From Metabacillus_B sp050107715 (lineage in GTDB: Bacteria > Bacillota > Bacilli > Bacillales > Bacillaceae): a stretch of 64,000 nucleotides of DNA. Below the pieces are notes generated by a model. It was not told the origin of the DNA and made no database searches. It saw nothing but the letters and a program-made list of their open reading frames with translations. This document shows positions 1 through 8,190 of the stretch, piece by piece. Numbering within the stretch: the stretch's first letter is position 1; every line of letters begins with the position of its first letter. The stretch spans positions 1 through 64,000 of the forward strand of contig NZ_JBNILN010000003.1 in the NCBI RefSeq assembly GCF_050107715.1, given 5' to 3'. A program made the translations under genes and the position numbers.

Positions 1-127
1 CAATGAGATGCCCCTGTCTTGAAGGCTGTTCAAAACAGAAATGGACTGCGAACGTTTAGTCATTCAAGAATCCCACCCGTCACACCGTAAGGTGTAGGGC
101 TTGCGGCTTTAGCCGTGGGAGTCTCAA
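1..127 (+). mobile_element. Right end of an IS200/IS605-family (tnpB-type) element, partial
   Basis: The first 127 bases look like the 3' tail of an IS200/IS605-type element. Bases 71-119 fold into a branched stem: TCCCAC (71-76) pairs with GTGGGA (115-120 region), enclosing a hairpin ACACC-GTAA-GGTGT (82-95) and a hairpin CGGC-TTTA-GCCG (104-115). The motif TCAA follows at 124-127; TCAA is the right cleavage tetranucleotide in IS608-type elements (family knowledge). In such elements this region also forms the 3' scaffold of the omega-RNA used by TnpB, with the guide reading on into flanking DNA. The transposase genes lie outside the window, so whether the element is intact is unknown. Confidence 0.6.
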
Positions 128-170
128 ATATGATAGGTACGGTTAGCAAGCAATGGAGGGACTTTGAATT

Positions 171-599
171 ATGCCAACACCCAGCATGGAAGATTACATT
201 GAACAAATTTACAATCTTATAGAAGAAAAAGGGTATGCCAGAGTCTCAGACATAGCAGAAGCACTTGGTGTTCATCCCTCCTCTGTGACGAAAATGGTGC
301 AGAAACTGGATAAAGACGAATATTTAGTGTATGAAAAATATAGAGGTCTCATCCTGACTCCTAAGGGGAAGAAAATCGGCAAGCGTCTCGTTTTCCGTCA
401 CGAATTGCTTGAGCAGTTCATGAGAATGATCGGAGTCGATGAAGAGATCATTTATGATGATGTGGAAGGAATTGAACATCATCTAAGCTGGAATGCTATT
501 GACAGGATTGGAGACCTTGTCCAGTACTTTGAAGAGGACCCTAAAAGGGCCGAGGATTTAAAAACCGTCCGAAAACGCAGTGAGCAGGACCCTTCTTAG
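171..599 (+). CDS. mntR: Manganese-responsive transcriptional regulator MntR
   Basis: DtxR-family metalloregulator that represses manganese uptake genes when Mn2+ is sufficient. Its 142 residues match the B. subtilis protein in length and nearly throughout. An N-terminal winged helix (about 1-70, recognition stretch HPSSVTKMVQKL) is followed by a helical dimerisation domain. All metal ligands of the family are in register: Asp8, Glu11, His77, Glu99, Glu102 and His103. The SD sequence GGAGGG (155-160) lies 10 bases before the ATG. The transposon end stops only 43 bases before the start codon, so the native promoter region may be displaced or replaced. Confidence 0.97.
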   Translation: MPTPSMEDYIEQIYNLIEEKGYARVSDIAEALGVHPSSVTKMVQKLDKDEYLVYEKYRGLILTPKGKKIGKRLVFRHELLEQFMRMIGVDEEIIYDDVEGIEHHLSWNAIDRIGDLVQYFEEDPKRAEDLKTVRKRSEQDPS

Positions 600-637
600 T
601 TTAGCAGCCTGCCAAGCCTGCTTTTCCATCCCCTTCT

Positions 638-831
638 TTTTAAGACCCCGTTTCCTGAATCGCTTTCCTGCACGCGTCCCGCATTCTTTCCGTCAGTTCT
701 AAACCGCCAGCCTGGTGAAGTAGAATAAACAAAATTTTAAGACCCCGTTTCCTGAATCGCTTTCCTGCACGCGTCCCGCATTCTTTCCGTCAGTTCTAAA
801 CCGCCAGCCTGGTGAAGTAGAATAAACAAAA
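638..831. repeat. Perfect 97-bp tandem duplication
   Basis: Bases 638-734 are repeated without a mismatch at 735-831. The unit starts TTTTAAGACCCCG and ends AATAAACAAAA. It fills most of the mntR-yqhO gap, and the second copy ends 10 bases before the yqhO SD sequence. No gene or convincing hairpin lies in the unit. Identity of the copies means either a recent duplication or an assembly artefact. Confidence 0.97.
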
Positions 832-853
832 CAGCGGACAGAGGGGGAATCCT

Positions 854-1735
854 GTGTATATAGATGGTGTTTTTTCCGGCGGAGGAATAAAAGGCCTTGC
901 AATGGCCGGGGCTTACCAGGCTATCGAGAAAAAGGGTCTTGAGTTTACGAGTCTCGCCGGAACGAGTGCGGGCTCCATCGTAGCTGCTTATATCGCTGCC
1001 GGATATAAAAGTGAAGAAATCATCCGCTTGCTTGAGGATGTAAATTTAAAGGATTTTATGGATGAGCGGATTTCTTTTTTTCCTCTCCGATTCTTAAAGT
1101 GGATCTCCATTTACTGGAGGCTTGGTTTGTATAAAGGGGATAAGCTTGAAAATTGGATTGCCTCAAATTTAAAAGCGAAAGGGATTTCAACTTTCGGTGA
1201 TCTCCAGCCTGGAGCTTTGAGGGTCGTTGCGTCGGACCTGACCAACGGGAAGATTGCCGTGCTGCCGGACGATCTGCCCTACTACGGAATCAATCCCGAA
1301 AACTTTTCAGTTGCGCGTGCGGTGCGCATGAGCTGCAGCCTGCCTTACTTTTTTGAGCCGGTAAAGCTAACATCACGGCAGGGGAATTGTGTTATTGTGG
1401 ACGGCGGGGTGCTAAGCAATTTTCCTATTTGGCTCTTTGGGGAGGAACAATTTCGCAAAAGGCCGGTCCTCGGCATCCGGCTGACGCCGAACGAACAGGA
1501 ACGGCCTAAAAATAAAATTACCAATGCGTTTGAGCTTTATGGAGCATTGTTTGAAACCATGAAGGATGCTCATGATGCCCGTCATATTTCACGGAGGCAT
1601 GAGCGGAATATCATTTTTCTCCCGGTAGATCACATTTTAAGTACAGAGTTTGATCTGACGGAAGAAAAAAAGCTAGCTCTCATTGAGCTAGGCAGAAGTC
1701 AAACGGAGTTTTTCCTCCGAACATGGGCCTATTAA
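854..1735 (+). CDS. yqhO: Patatin-like phospholipase family protein YqhO
   Basis: Predicted serine lipid acyl hydrolase of the patatin family, 293 residues. The oxyanion loop SGGGIKG is at residues 8-14, the nucleophile elbow GTSAG at 36-40 (Ser38), and the dyad aspartate is in DGG at about residue 183. No signal peptide is visible, so a cytosolic or membrane-peripheral place is likely. The start is GTG at 854, six bases after GAGGGGG (841-847). The gene converges on yqhP and the two coding regions share 4 bases. The substrate is unknown; the B. subtilis homologue is also uncharacterised. Confidence 0.88.
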   Translation: MYIDGVFSGGGIKGLAMAGAYQAIEKKGLEFTSLAGTSAGSIVAAYIAAGYKSEEIIRLLEDVNLKDFMDERISFFPLRFLKWISIYWRLGLYKGDKLENWIASNLKAKGISTFGDLQPGALRVVASDLTNGKIAVLPDDLPYYGINPENFSVARAVRMSCSLPYFFEPVKLTSRQGNCVIVDGGVLSNFPIWLFGEEQFRKRPVLGIRLTPNEQERPKNKITNAFELYGALFETMKDAHDARHISRRHERNIIFLPVDHILSTEFDLTEEKKLALIELGRSQTEFFLRTWAY

Positions 1736-2112
1736 TAAAGGGCCCTGTTTTTCTTTTTCCCTTTTTTTCCTTCAATCACTGTCAGGTGGCTTGAGCTCTT
1801 GCTTTTCTTTTTCAGCGGTTTGCTTTTCGTATACTTTTTAATCGGTGTTACCGTCTTGGAAGGGGATGCGGAATAAGTCTTTTCACGCGCAGGCCGTTTT
1901 TGCTGCTTTACCGCTTTTGAATACGATGAATGCTCAGCTCCCATTCTTTTTTTCATAAAATAACGGAACACAAGATAAACTATGGCGATGGTGATTCCGA
2001 TAATCGCTGCCTGCCTGAGCAAGCCGGCCGGGTCCGTAATTAATGCCGTAATCAAGTACAATCCTGCAAGACCGACAATAGCCAGAAAAAACCAGTTTGA
2101 TCCGCGTTTCAT
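1732..2112 (-). CDS. yqhP: Small membrane protein YqhP (SA1362 family)
   Basis: A 126-residue protein with two N-terminal transmembrane segments (about 8-27 and 33-52) and a strongly basic Lys/Ser-rich tail (about 55-126) predicted to face the cytoplasm. The position between yqhO and yqhQ and the overall form match B. subtilis YqhP. The function is unknown. SD GGGAGGTGG precedes the ATG on the minus strand. It is probably co-transcribed with yqhQ, whose stop lies 31 bases upstream. Confidence 0.8.
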   Translation of the reverse strand: MKRGSNWFFLAIVGLAGLYLITALITDPAGLLRQAAIIGITIAIVYLVFRYFMKKRMGAEHSSYSKAVKQQKRPAREKTYSASPSKTVTPIKKYTKSKPLKKKSKSSSHLTVIEGKKGKKKNRALY

Positions 2113-2143
2113 GAATCCACCTCCCAGGTTAGTAAAAAGAGTG

Positions 2144-3085
2144 CTAAACGATTTGTTCGTTTGAAAGCTGAGTTTCTTTCTCCAATTTCAGCAACTCCTC
2201 AAAGCTTGTAATCGCTACTTCAACCTGCTGATTGTCAGGTTCTTTTGTCGTTAACAGCTGCAGCCACAAACCGGGAAGACCGAGGGCTTTTAAAACCGGA
2301 ACGTTTCGAAGCGAGTTCGTCAGCTGCAGAACCTCAAATGAAATGCCCAGCACAACCGGAATCAGCGCAATCCGGTTAGCGACCCTGACCCACAATGGAT
2401 CGGTCGGAACAAGCAGATAAACGAAAACCCCGACGATGACGGTAAACAGGATGAAACTGCTTCCGCAGCGGTAATGAAGCCTCGATTGCATTTGAACGTT
2501 TTCGACCGTCAGCGGCAATTCGTTCTCATAGCAGTTAATGACTTTATGTTCAGCTCCATGATACTGAAACACTCGTTTGATCAAAGGTGTAAGCGAAATA
2601 AAATAGATGTATGCGAGCAGCAGAATCAGCTTGAAAGCTCCTTCAGCCATGATTTGGGAAAAGTCGCTGCTGAAAATAAAGCGTGTCGATTCTGCAAGGA
2701 AAACCGGAACTAGAGTGAAAATGAACTTTCCGAACAGGAACGACAGGATTCCGACTGCCGCGACCCCGAGAATCATGGACAGCTTTGACTCTTTTCTCTC
2801 CTCAGCTGCTTTTCCGTCATCTTCCGGAGCTACATCAAACCGTTCAGTTGAAAAATTCAAATGCTTCGTTCCGTTTGCACTTGCTTCCAATATAGCTACA
2901 ATGCCCCTGATAAATGGGATCTTTTTTAGTTTTGCAAGTGTGGGATGGGTCTTTCTTGGTAAATGGAAAAACTCGATGGACTGATCCTTCCTCCGAATGG
3001 CTGTAACGTAGTGATGCTTCCCGCCGAACATCACACCTTCAACCACTGCCTGCCCGCCGTATGCGGGCTTTTTCTCTGTAGACAT
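2144..3085 (-). CDS. yqhQ: DUF1385 membrane protein YqhQ
   Basis: A 313-residue integral membrane protein of the DUF1385 family. The N-terminal stretch YGGQAVVEGVMFGG, typical of the family, is at residues 9-22. Hydrophobic segments follow (about 103-130, 150-170, 205-230 and 235-260), with the conserved motif YHGAEHKVINCYE between the middle ones. The biochemical role is not established. SD AGGTTGGTG precedes the ATG. It is divergent from yqhR and probably heads a two-gene transcript with yqhP. Confidence 0.87.
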   Translation of the reverse strand: MSTEKKPAYGGQAVVEGVMFGGKHHYVTAIRRKDQSIEFFHLPRKTHPTLAKLKKIPFIRGIVAILEASANGTKHLNFSTERFDVAPEDDGKAAEERKESKLSMILGVAAVGILSFLFGKFIFTLVPVFLAESTRFIFSSDFSQIMAEGAFKLILLLAYIYFISLTPLIKRVFQYHGAEHKVINCYENELPLTVENVQMQSRLHYRCGSSFILFTVIVGVFVYLLVPTDPLWVRVANRIALIPVVLGISFEVLQLTNSLRNVPVLKALGLPGLWLQLLTTKEPDNQQVEVAITSFEELLKLEKETQLSNEQIV

Positions 3086-3322
3086 GAAACACCAACCTAT
3101 CTAAAAGGGTCACTTCTGAAAAGCGAAACCGCCAAAAGTGTTATGATTCTATTTTACCTAAAAAACAGGCAAACCACTAGGCTGATCTTTCATTGTTTTT
3201 ACTTTAATGTGCGGGTCCAGTCTTCTAGAAATAGTATACCCGTCCATTTTTTTCTTACACATTTATTCTGACTGTCATGGTCTGAAGCAAAACCGGGCAT
3301 ACTTATGCCGAGGTGAATGCAT

Positions 3323-3847
3323 ATGAACAGTCAAAATACCGGCGGGGGAAAAGCAGGTCCAACAGCTGTTTCGATTTTAGGAAGAGTGGCGTCAACGGGG
3401 TTTGCAGGAGGACTGCTATGGTCAGCGGGGGGCTTTATTGCTGCATTTTTTAAGCTTGCTGAAGTCAGTCCCAATATGATTCTGCAGCCCATATCGGCAG
3501 GAGCCTGGAAAGATGGCGCGGCAGGGAATATCGTCAGTATTTGCCTGCTGAGCGTGATCTCGATCGGGATCGCTTTTATTTATTACCTGATGTTTCGGAA
3601 AATCCATTCCATCTGGGGGGGGATCGGTTTTGGAATCGGCTTGTGGGGGTTGGTATTTTTTCTTGTTCTCCCATTGTTCCCGGTTCTTAAGACAGCGGCC
3701 CAGCTTAGCTCCGATACGATTGTCACAACGCTCTGCATCTACATTCTTTATGGAATGTTCATAGGCTACTCAATCTCCTATGACTACAGCGAGGTGCAAA
3801 AAGAAACAGAGTCCAAGAACTCTAAACCATTAGAGGAAAATAGCTGA
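3323..3847 (+). CDS. yqhR: Conserved membrane protein YqhR
   Basis: A 174-residue membrane protein with about four hydrophobic helices (near residues 20-42, 70-90, 98-120 and 127-150) and a polar C-terminal tail. It matches YqhR of B. subtilis in position and type; the function is unknown. An in-frame ATG at 3317 touches the SD-like AGGTG (3311-3315); the ATG at 3323, seven bases after it, is the better start. A hairpin with a T-rich tail follows at 3893. Confidence 0.8.
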   Translation: MNSQNTGGGKAGPTAVSILGRVASTGFAGGLLWSAGGFIAAFFKLAEVSPNMILQPISAGAWKDGAAGNIVSICLLSVISIGIAFIYYLMFRKIHSIWGGIGFGIGLWGLVFFLVLPLFPVLKTAAQLSSDTIVTTLCIYILYGMFIGYSISYDYSEVQKETESKNSKPLEENS

Positions 3848-3892
3848 TTATGGTAATATAAAGAAGGATACATAGCATTTTGGCTTGCTGCG

Positions 3893-3925
3893 GCTTGGTT
3901 TTTCCAAGCTTTCTTTATTTTTTGG
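3893..3925 (+). terminator. Rho-independent terminator after yqhR
   Basis: GCTTGG (3893-3898) pairs with CCAAGC (3904-3909) around a T5 loop, followed by a T-rich run to about 3921. The stem is short. Confidence 0.5.
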
Positions 3926-3945
3926 CTTTGGTGTTGATTTTAGCA

Positions 3946-3964
3946 CCTGTTGATTGGAGCGGAA
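3946..3964. repeat. Fragment of the interspersed GTTGATTGGAG repeat
   Basis: The segment CTGTTGATTGGAGCGGAA reappears in near-identical form at 8195 and 26702. Only the left end of the repeat is recognisable here, just upstream of aroQ. Confidence 0.5.
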
Positions 3965-4040
3965 CTGAGGAGAAGCGGACGCCTGCCAGCTGCACAGCCA
4001 CGTTTAACAGAGCTTATTTTTCTGAGATGGGGGAGAGAGA

Positions 4041-4490
4041 ATGAACAGGTATCTCGTTTTAAATGGACCCAATCTGAACCTCCTTGGAAAACGGGAACCG
4101 GGAGTTTACGGTATGAAAACGCTGACGGAGCTGGAACGGGAGCTGCTTCATTTTGGGGGGGAATCCGGAATAGAAGTGGTATGCTTCCAGTCAAATCATG
4201 AAGGGGATTTAATCGATGCCATTCATGAATCGGAAGGCCAGTATGAGGGAATTGTCCTGAATCCAGGGGCTTTTACCCATTACAGCTACGCAATTCGCGA
4301 TGCGGTTGCAGGAGTATATGTTCCCGTTATGGAAGTACATATATCAAACGTTTATGCGCGGGAAGAATTCCGTCATCATTCAGTAATAGCACCTGCAGCA
4401 GCGGGACAAATTGCGGGTGTTGGATTTTACGGGTACAAACTGGCGCTTATGGCTTTAATGAATCAAAAAGGGGGAAATGAACATGCTTGA
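4041..4490 (+). CDS. aroQ: Type II 3-dehydroquinate dehydratase
   Basis: Catalyses 3-dehydroquinate to 3-dehydroshikimate (third step of the shikimate pathway) by the type II mechanism. 149 residues, usual for these dodecamer-forming enzymes. The N-terminal NGPNLNLLGKREP motif, catalytic Tyr23, the FQSNHEGDLIDAIH loop, the catalytic His region VHISN and the YAREEFRHHS segment are all present. SD GGGGGAGAGAG precedes the ATG. The 3' end overlaps yqhT by 8 bases if yqhT starts at 4483. It is the yqhS homologue in B. subtilis gene order. Confidence 0.95.
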   Translation: MNRYLVLNGPNLNLLGKREPGVYGMKTLTELERELLHFGGESGIEVVCFQSNHEGDLIDAIHESEGQYEGIVLNPGAFTHYSYAIRDAVAGVYVPVMEVHISNVYAREEFRHHSVIAPAAAGQIAGVGFYGYKLALMALMNQKGGNEHA

Positions 4491-5541
4491 AAAATTAAGA
4501 CATTCATTTAAAGATTCAGGGATTGACGGCTTGCTCCTGACAAGTGAGTACAACCGCAAATATGCAACAGGCTTTACCGGATCTGCAGGGCTTGCCATCA
4601 TTTCAGAATCGAAGGCTGTTTTGATTACAGATTTCCGCTACACCGAGCAGGCTGCTAAGCAGGCGCAGGGCTTCGAAATTATCCAGCACACCGGTTCGAT
4701 TGCCGAAGAGGCGGCTGTTCAGGCGAAGAAATTGGGGATCGTCAAGCTCGGGTTTGAACAGGACCACGTGACCTTTGCTTCTTACGAAGGATTTAAAAAA
4801 GCAATGGGAGGAATTGAACTGGTACCGGTTTCAGGAGCGGTGGAAAAGTTACGCTTGATTAAGTCCCCTTCAGAGATTAAGATATTAAAGGAAGCGGCGC
4901 AGATTGCAGATGCCGCATACTCTCATATCCTTCACTTCGTCCGACCGGGCTTAAAGGAGATCGATGTGTCAAACGAACTCGAATTTTTTATGAGAAAAAA
5001 CGGGGCGGCTTCTTCTTCATTTGATATTATTGTAGCCTCCGGTTTCCGGTCAGCGCTTCCCCACGGAGCAGCGAGTGATAAAGTAATTGAGTCCGGTGAC
5101 TTGGTGACACTTGACTTTGGCGCTTATTATAAAGGGTATTGCTCTGATATCACAAGAACCTTTGCAGTCGGAGAGCCTTCCGATAAGTTAAAAGAGATTT
5201 ATTCCGTTGTCCTTGAAGCGCAGCTGCGGGGCATGAACGGGATAAAAGCAGGAATGACAGGCAAAGAAGCCGATGCATTGACCAGGGATCTCATTACGGA
5301 AAAAGGGTACGGTGAATACTTCGGTCACTCCACAGGCCATGGCCTTGGAATGGAAGTTCATGAAGGACCGGCTTTATCCAAGAGGTCTGAAACCATTTTG
5401 GAGCCAGGAATGGTTGTTACCGTTGAGCCAGGGATTTATATTGCAGGCCTTGGCGGCGTCAGGATCGAAGATGACACAGTGGTAACTGAAACAGGAAATG
5501 AATCCCTGACTTCTTCCCCAAAAGAACTGATTATCCTGTAA
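4483..5541 (+). CDS. yqhT: M24-family Xaa-Pro peptidase YqhT
   Basis: Cytosolic metallopeptidase of the creatinase/aminopeptidase P fold, predicted to cut before proline. 352 residues: N-terminal creatinase domain (about 1-130), then the pita-bread catalytic domain. Metal ligands are visible as Asp211 (TLDFG), Asp222 (CSDIT), His286 (STGHGLG), Glu in VEPG and Glu in RIEDD. An ATG at 4477 is only 2 bases from the SD GGGGG (4470-4474); the ATG at 4483 has 8-base spacing and fits homologues. The gene is translationally coupled to aroQ. Pairing with efp, whose factor relieves proline stalling, is conserved in bacilli. Confidence 0.92.
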   Translation: MLEKLRHSFKDSGIDGLLLTSEYNRKYATGFTGSAGLAIISESKAVLITDFRYTEQAAKQAQGFEIIQHTGSIAEEAAVQAKKLGIVKLGFEQDHVTFASYEGFKKAMGGIELVPVSGAVEKLRLIKSPSEIKILKEAAQIADAAYSHILHFVRPGLKEIDVSNELEFFMRKNGAASSSFDIIVASGFRSALPHGAASDKVIESGDLVTLDFGAYYKGYCSDITRTFAVGEPSDKLKEIYSVVLEAQLRGMNGIKAGMTGKEADALTRDLITEKGYGEYFGHSTGHGLGMEVHEGPALSKRSETILEPGMVVTVEPGIYIAGLGGVRIEDDTVVTETGNESLTSSPKELIIL

Positions 5542-5573
5542 AAAAAGCCGCTATCGCTTTTTTACATAAGCTA

Positions 5574-5590
5574 TCCGGGACCTTCCCGGA
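5574..5590. other. Perfect short hairpin in the efp leader
   Basis: TCCGGGA (5574-5580) and TCCCGGA (5584-5590) form a perfect 7-bp stem with a CCT loop, 13 bases before the efp SD. No T-tract follows, so it is not a terminator. It may stabilise the efp mRNA 5' part or mark a processing site; this is inference. Confidence 0.4.
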
Positions 5591-5618
5591 GCAAAAGATT
5601 GCTAGGAGGAACACATTT

Positions 5619-6176
5619 ATGATTTCAGTTAACGATTTTCGTACAGGTTTAACAATAGAAGTGGACAACGGCATTTGGCGCGTTATTGATTTCCAGCACG
5701 TAAAACCTGGAAAAGGAGCGGCATTTGTACGCTCCAAGCTTCGCAACCTTCGTACAGGTGCGATTCAGGAGAAAACGTTCCGTGCAGGTGAAAAAGTGGG
5801 CAAAGCCCAAATTGATACCCGCAGAATGCAATACCTTTATGCAAACGGCGATATGCATGTTTTTATGGACAACGAATCCTACGAGCAGATCGAGCTTCCC
5901 GGAGGATCCATCGAATACGAATTGAAATTCCTAAAGGAAAATATGGAAGTTCAAATCATGATGTACCAGACGGAAACGCTCGGAGTGGAACTGCCGAACA
6001 CCGTTGAGCTGAAAGTTACCGAAACAGAGCCAGGCATTAAAGGCGATACAGCATCAGGCGGCACGAAACCGGCTACACTTGAAACCGGCCTGACCGTTAA
6101 CGTTCCGTTCTTCATCAATGAAGGGGATGTTTTGATTATTAATACAACAGAAGCATCTTACGTCTCAAGAGCTTAA
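5619..6176 (+). CDS. efp: Translation elongation factor P
   Basis: EF-P binds between the ribosomal P and E sites and relieves stalling at polyproline stretches. 185 residues, the family length, with three beta-barrel domains: KOW-like N-terminal (about 1-65), OB middle and OB C-terminal. The tip of the first domain reads VKPGKGAAF, placing Lys32 at the position modified in bacilli. SD AGGAGG (5604-5609) is 9 bases before the ATG. A strong terminator follows immediately. Confidence 0.97.
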   Translation: MISVNDFRTGLTIEVDNGIWRVIDFQHVKPGKGAAFVRSKLRNLRTGAIQEKTFRAGEKVGKAQIDTRRMQYLYANGDMHVFMDNESYEQIELPGGSIEYELKFLKENMEVQIMMYQTETLGVELPNTVELKVTETEPGIKGDTASGGTKPATLETGLTVNVPFFINEGDVLIINTTEASYVSRA

Positions 6177-6187
6177 ATAACAGAAAA

Positions 6188-6209
6188 CCCGCCATTCCGG
6201 CGGGTTTTT
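6188..6209 (+). terminator. Terminator after efp
   Basis: CCCGCC (6188-6193) pairs with GGCGGG (6199-6204), flanked by A and T runs, and ends in TTTTT. Confidence 0.85.
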
Positions 6210-6527
6210 GTGTTTAGCAGCTGTAAGACCGAATAAAAGAATAACCAGCAGAAAATCACTCTCTTCCCCTCTTTTAAATCATCCAGATTTTCCCTTGTTT
6301 CGTCCTTCCTGGCAGAGGGTAATATATGAAAACCATCTGTGTAAAACTTTACCCCCAAAAATGAAGAAGACAATACGGTTTATTTATTAAACGATTGATT
6401 TTTTAACAGGCATTGCTGCAACTGGTTTTTCATGACTGCTGCCGCTCATTCCTCTTCAAAGTCAGCTCAAACCGGTTCTTTTCCATTATCATTCATTGCT
6501 TCATTGGCAGTTACTCTAAATATCTGT
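6210..6527. other. AT-rich intergenic region before the MurE-like gene
   Basis: About 320 bases without a supported gene, repeat or clear promoter. In most bacilli efp is followed directly by yqhV, so this gap and the ligase after it look like an insertion into the conserved order. Confidence 0.4.
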
Positions 6528-6537
6528 GAGGTCATAT

Positions 6538-8115
6538 ATGCGCATTCATTTTAATCACTTATCAGAAGTCCCAGTAAAAAAAATATTCGGTCCGCCTTCA
6601 CAGCAAATCCATCATTTAACGTTTGATTCCCGCCAAGCAAACGATAACTCTGTATTTTTCAGCATGAGAGGGGAAAATCACGACGGGCATCAATATATAG
6701 AAGACGCATTGAAGAAAGGAACGGTTGCCGTCTTCGGTTCAGATTATGTGCAGCTTCAGCAATTAAGTGTAAAATACCCGGCCTGCACCTTCCTCACTGT
6801 GGATAACGTACGGGAAGCGATGGCGAAATTCTCTAAACACTATTACCATCATGCAGATGAACAACTGAAAACGATAGGCATTACAGGAACAAACGGAAAA
6901 ACGACAGTCGCCGCATATGTCCGTTCGCTCCTGACTTTGCTTGGAATGTCTACGGGATCTATCGGAACAACGGGCATATGGTCTTCACGAAAGAAGCTTT
7001 CCTACAAAAAAAGTACGCCGACCACTCCTGAGTCCCTGGATCTGCAGCGAATATTCCGGGATCTGGCTGATCTGGGAGAGGAAGCTGTGGCGATGGAGGT
7101 TTCATCCATCGCTCTGGACCAGCACCGGGTAGATGACATTTTATTTGATGTAGCCATTCATACGAATCTTTCAGAGGAACATTTGGAATATCATGGTACA
7201 TTTGAGCATTACAAAGAATGCAAGCTGCGTCTGTTCAGGCAGGCTAAGTATGCCGTTATCAATATTGATGACAACGGGATGGGGAAGGAGCTCGCAGGCA
7301 CGTTCTCCGGGCTACATTTCACCTACAGCATGTCAGAGGACAAGCAGGCCGATCTTTACGCATCGAATATTGAGATCTTGCATACAGGCACTGCCTTCGA
7401 ACTGCGTTATGCAGGCAGCGACTACAGGGTGGAAGTTCCTGTATTTGGAGAATACAACATCGCAAATGTCCTGTCGGCCATCGGGGCGGCTCTGTTATTC
7501 GGGTACCACATAGAGGACATTATTAAAGTGCTTTCCAGTCTGGAGAGCCCTGAAGGCCGTTTTCAGATCATCAATGGACCCGGCAGCCGCAAAATCATTC
7601 TTGACTATGCTCATACGCCTGTTGCGCTGACCCGGCTTTTAGAAGAAGTAAGGAAGCTTCCGCACAGCCGATTAATTGTCATGATTGCAGGAATCGGCAT
7701 CAGGGATTTTGCAAAAATGCCCAAAATGGCGGCTGTTGCTGAAAACAAAGCGGACGAGATCATCGTTACGGTAGACCACCCCGGAGAACATGACCCGCAG
7801 ATCATTGTGAACCAGGTAACGAAGGGCTTTCGCAAGCCGCACCTGTCCTCCATTCATCAGGGACTGACGAGGAAAGATGGGGTTTTAAAGTCTTTAGAAC
7901 TTAGTCAGAGCAACGATATTGTTCTGCTTACAAGCGGGTGCATCAATGGGGCCCAAATCGTTAAGGGAGAAGCCATTCCGCATTCTGACGAAGAAATTAT
8001 TGAAACCTTTTTTAAATCCTGGAAACAGGGAAAAGCCGGCCGGAGGGTATCACATAAAAAGCTAATCCTGAAAAGAACCGAGCGGCTCCCGGTTGCGTGC
8101 AGAAAAAATGGATAA
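6538..8115 (+). CDS. Orphan MurE-family amino acid ligase
   Basis: Mur ligase of the MurE type, 525 residues: N-terminal UDP-MurNAc-binding-like domain with TFDSR (about 28-32), central ATPase domain with P-loop TGTNGKTT (116-123), SSIALDQHRVDD and the YKECKLRLF segment carrying the probable carbamylated lysine, and a C-terminal domain with LDYAHTP. MurE enzymes that add meso-diaminopimelate carry DNPR and GKGHE motifs. Here these positions read DHPGEH (413-418) and TSGCINGAQ (465-473), so the acceptor amino acid is probably not diaminopimelate (inference). The ATG at 6538 follows GAGGT by 5 bases; an in-frame GTG at 6526 has no SD. It stands alone between two terminators, outside the division cluster. 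Confidence 0.8.
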   Translation: MRIHFNHLSEVPVKKIFGPPSQQIHHLTFDSRQANDNSVFFSMRGENHDGHQYIEDALKKGTVAVFGSDYVQLQQLSVKYPACTFLTVDNVREAMAKFSKHYYHHADEQLKTIGITGTNGKTTVAAYVRSLLTLLGMSTGSIGTTGIWSSRKKLSYKKSTPTTPESLDLQRIFRDLADLGEEAVAMEVSSIALDQHRVDDILFDVAIHTNLSEEHLEYHGTFEHYKECKLRLFRQAKYAVINIDDNGMGKELAGTFSGLHFTYSMSEDKQADLYASNIEILHTGTAFELRYAGSDYRVEVPVFGEYNIANVLSAIGAALLFGYHIEDIIKVLSSLESPEGRFQIINGPGSRKIILDYAHTPVALTRLLEEVRKLPHSRLIVMIAGIGIRDFAKMPKMAAVAENKADEIIVTVDHPGEHDPQIIVNQVTKGFRKPHLSSIHQGLTRKDGVLKSLELSQSNDIVLLTSGCINGAQIVKGEAIPHSDEEIIETFFKSWKQGKAGRRVSHKKLILKRTERLPVACRKNG

Positions 8116-8125
8116 CCAGATAAAC

Positions 8126-8155
8126 CCGGTTCAAACGTGAACCGGTTTTTTTTTA
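8126..8155 (+). terminator. Terminator after the MurE-like gene
   Basis: CCGGTTC (8126-8132) pairs with GAACCGG (8139-8145), followed by nine T residues. Confidence 0.85.
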
Positions 8156-8190
8156 TTTGGCTTTGTTCATGCATGATGCTGATTTATTAA

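Noticed and set aside
128..136. Hybrid promoter formed by the transposon end and a TATGAT at 129
   Set aside because: The nearest -35-like sequence (TTGCGG, 101) gives a 22-base spacer, too long for sigma-A.
3950..4201. 83-codon frame overlapping aroQ
   Set aside because: It overlaps aroQ in another frame and begins in the interspersed repeat; the translation has no family character.
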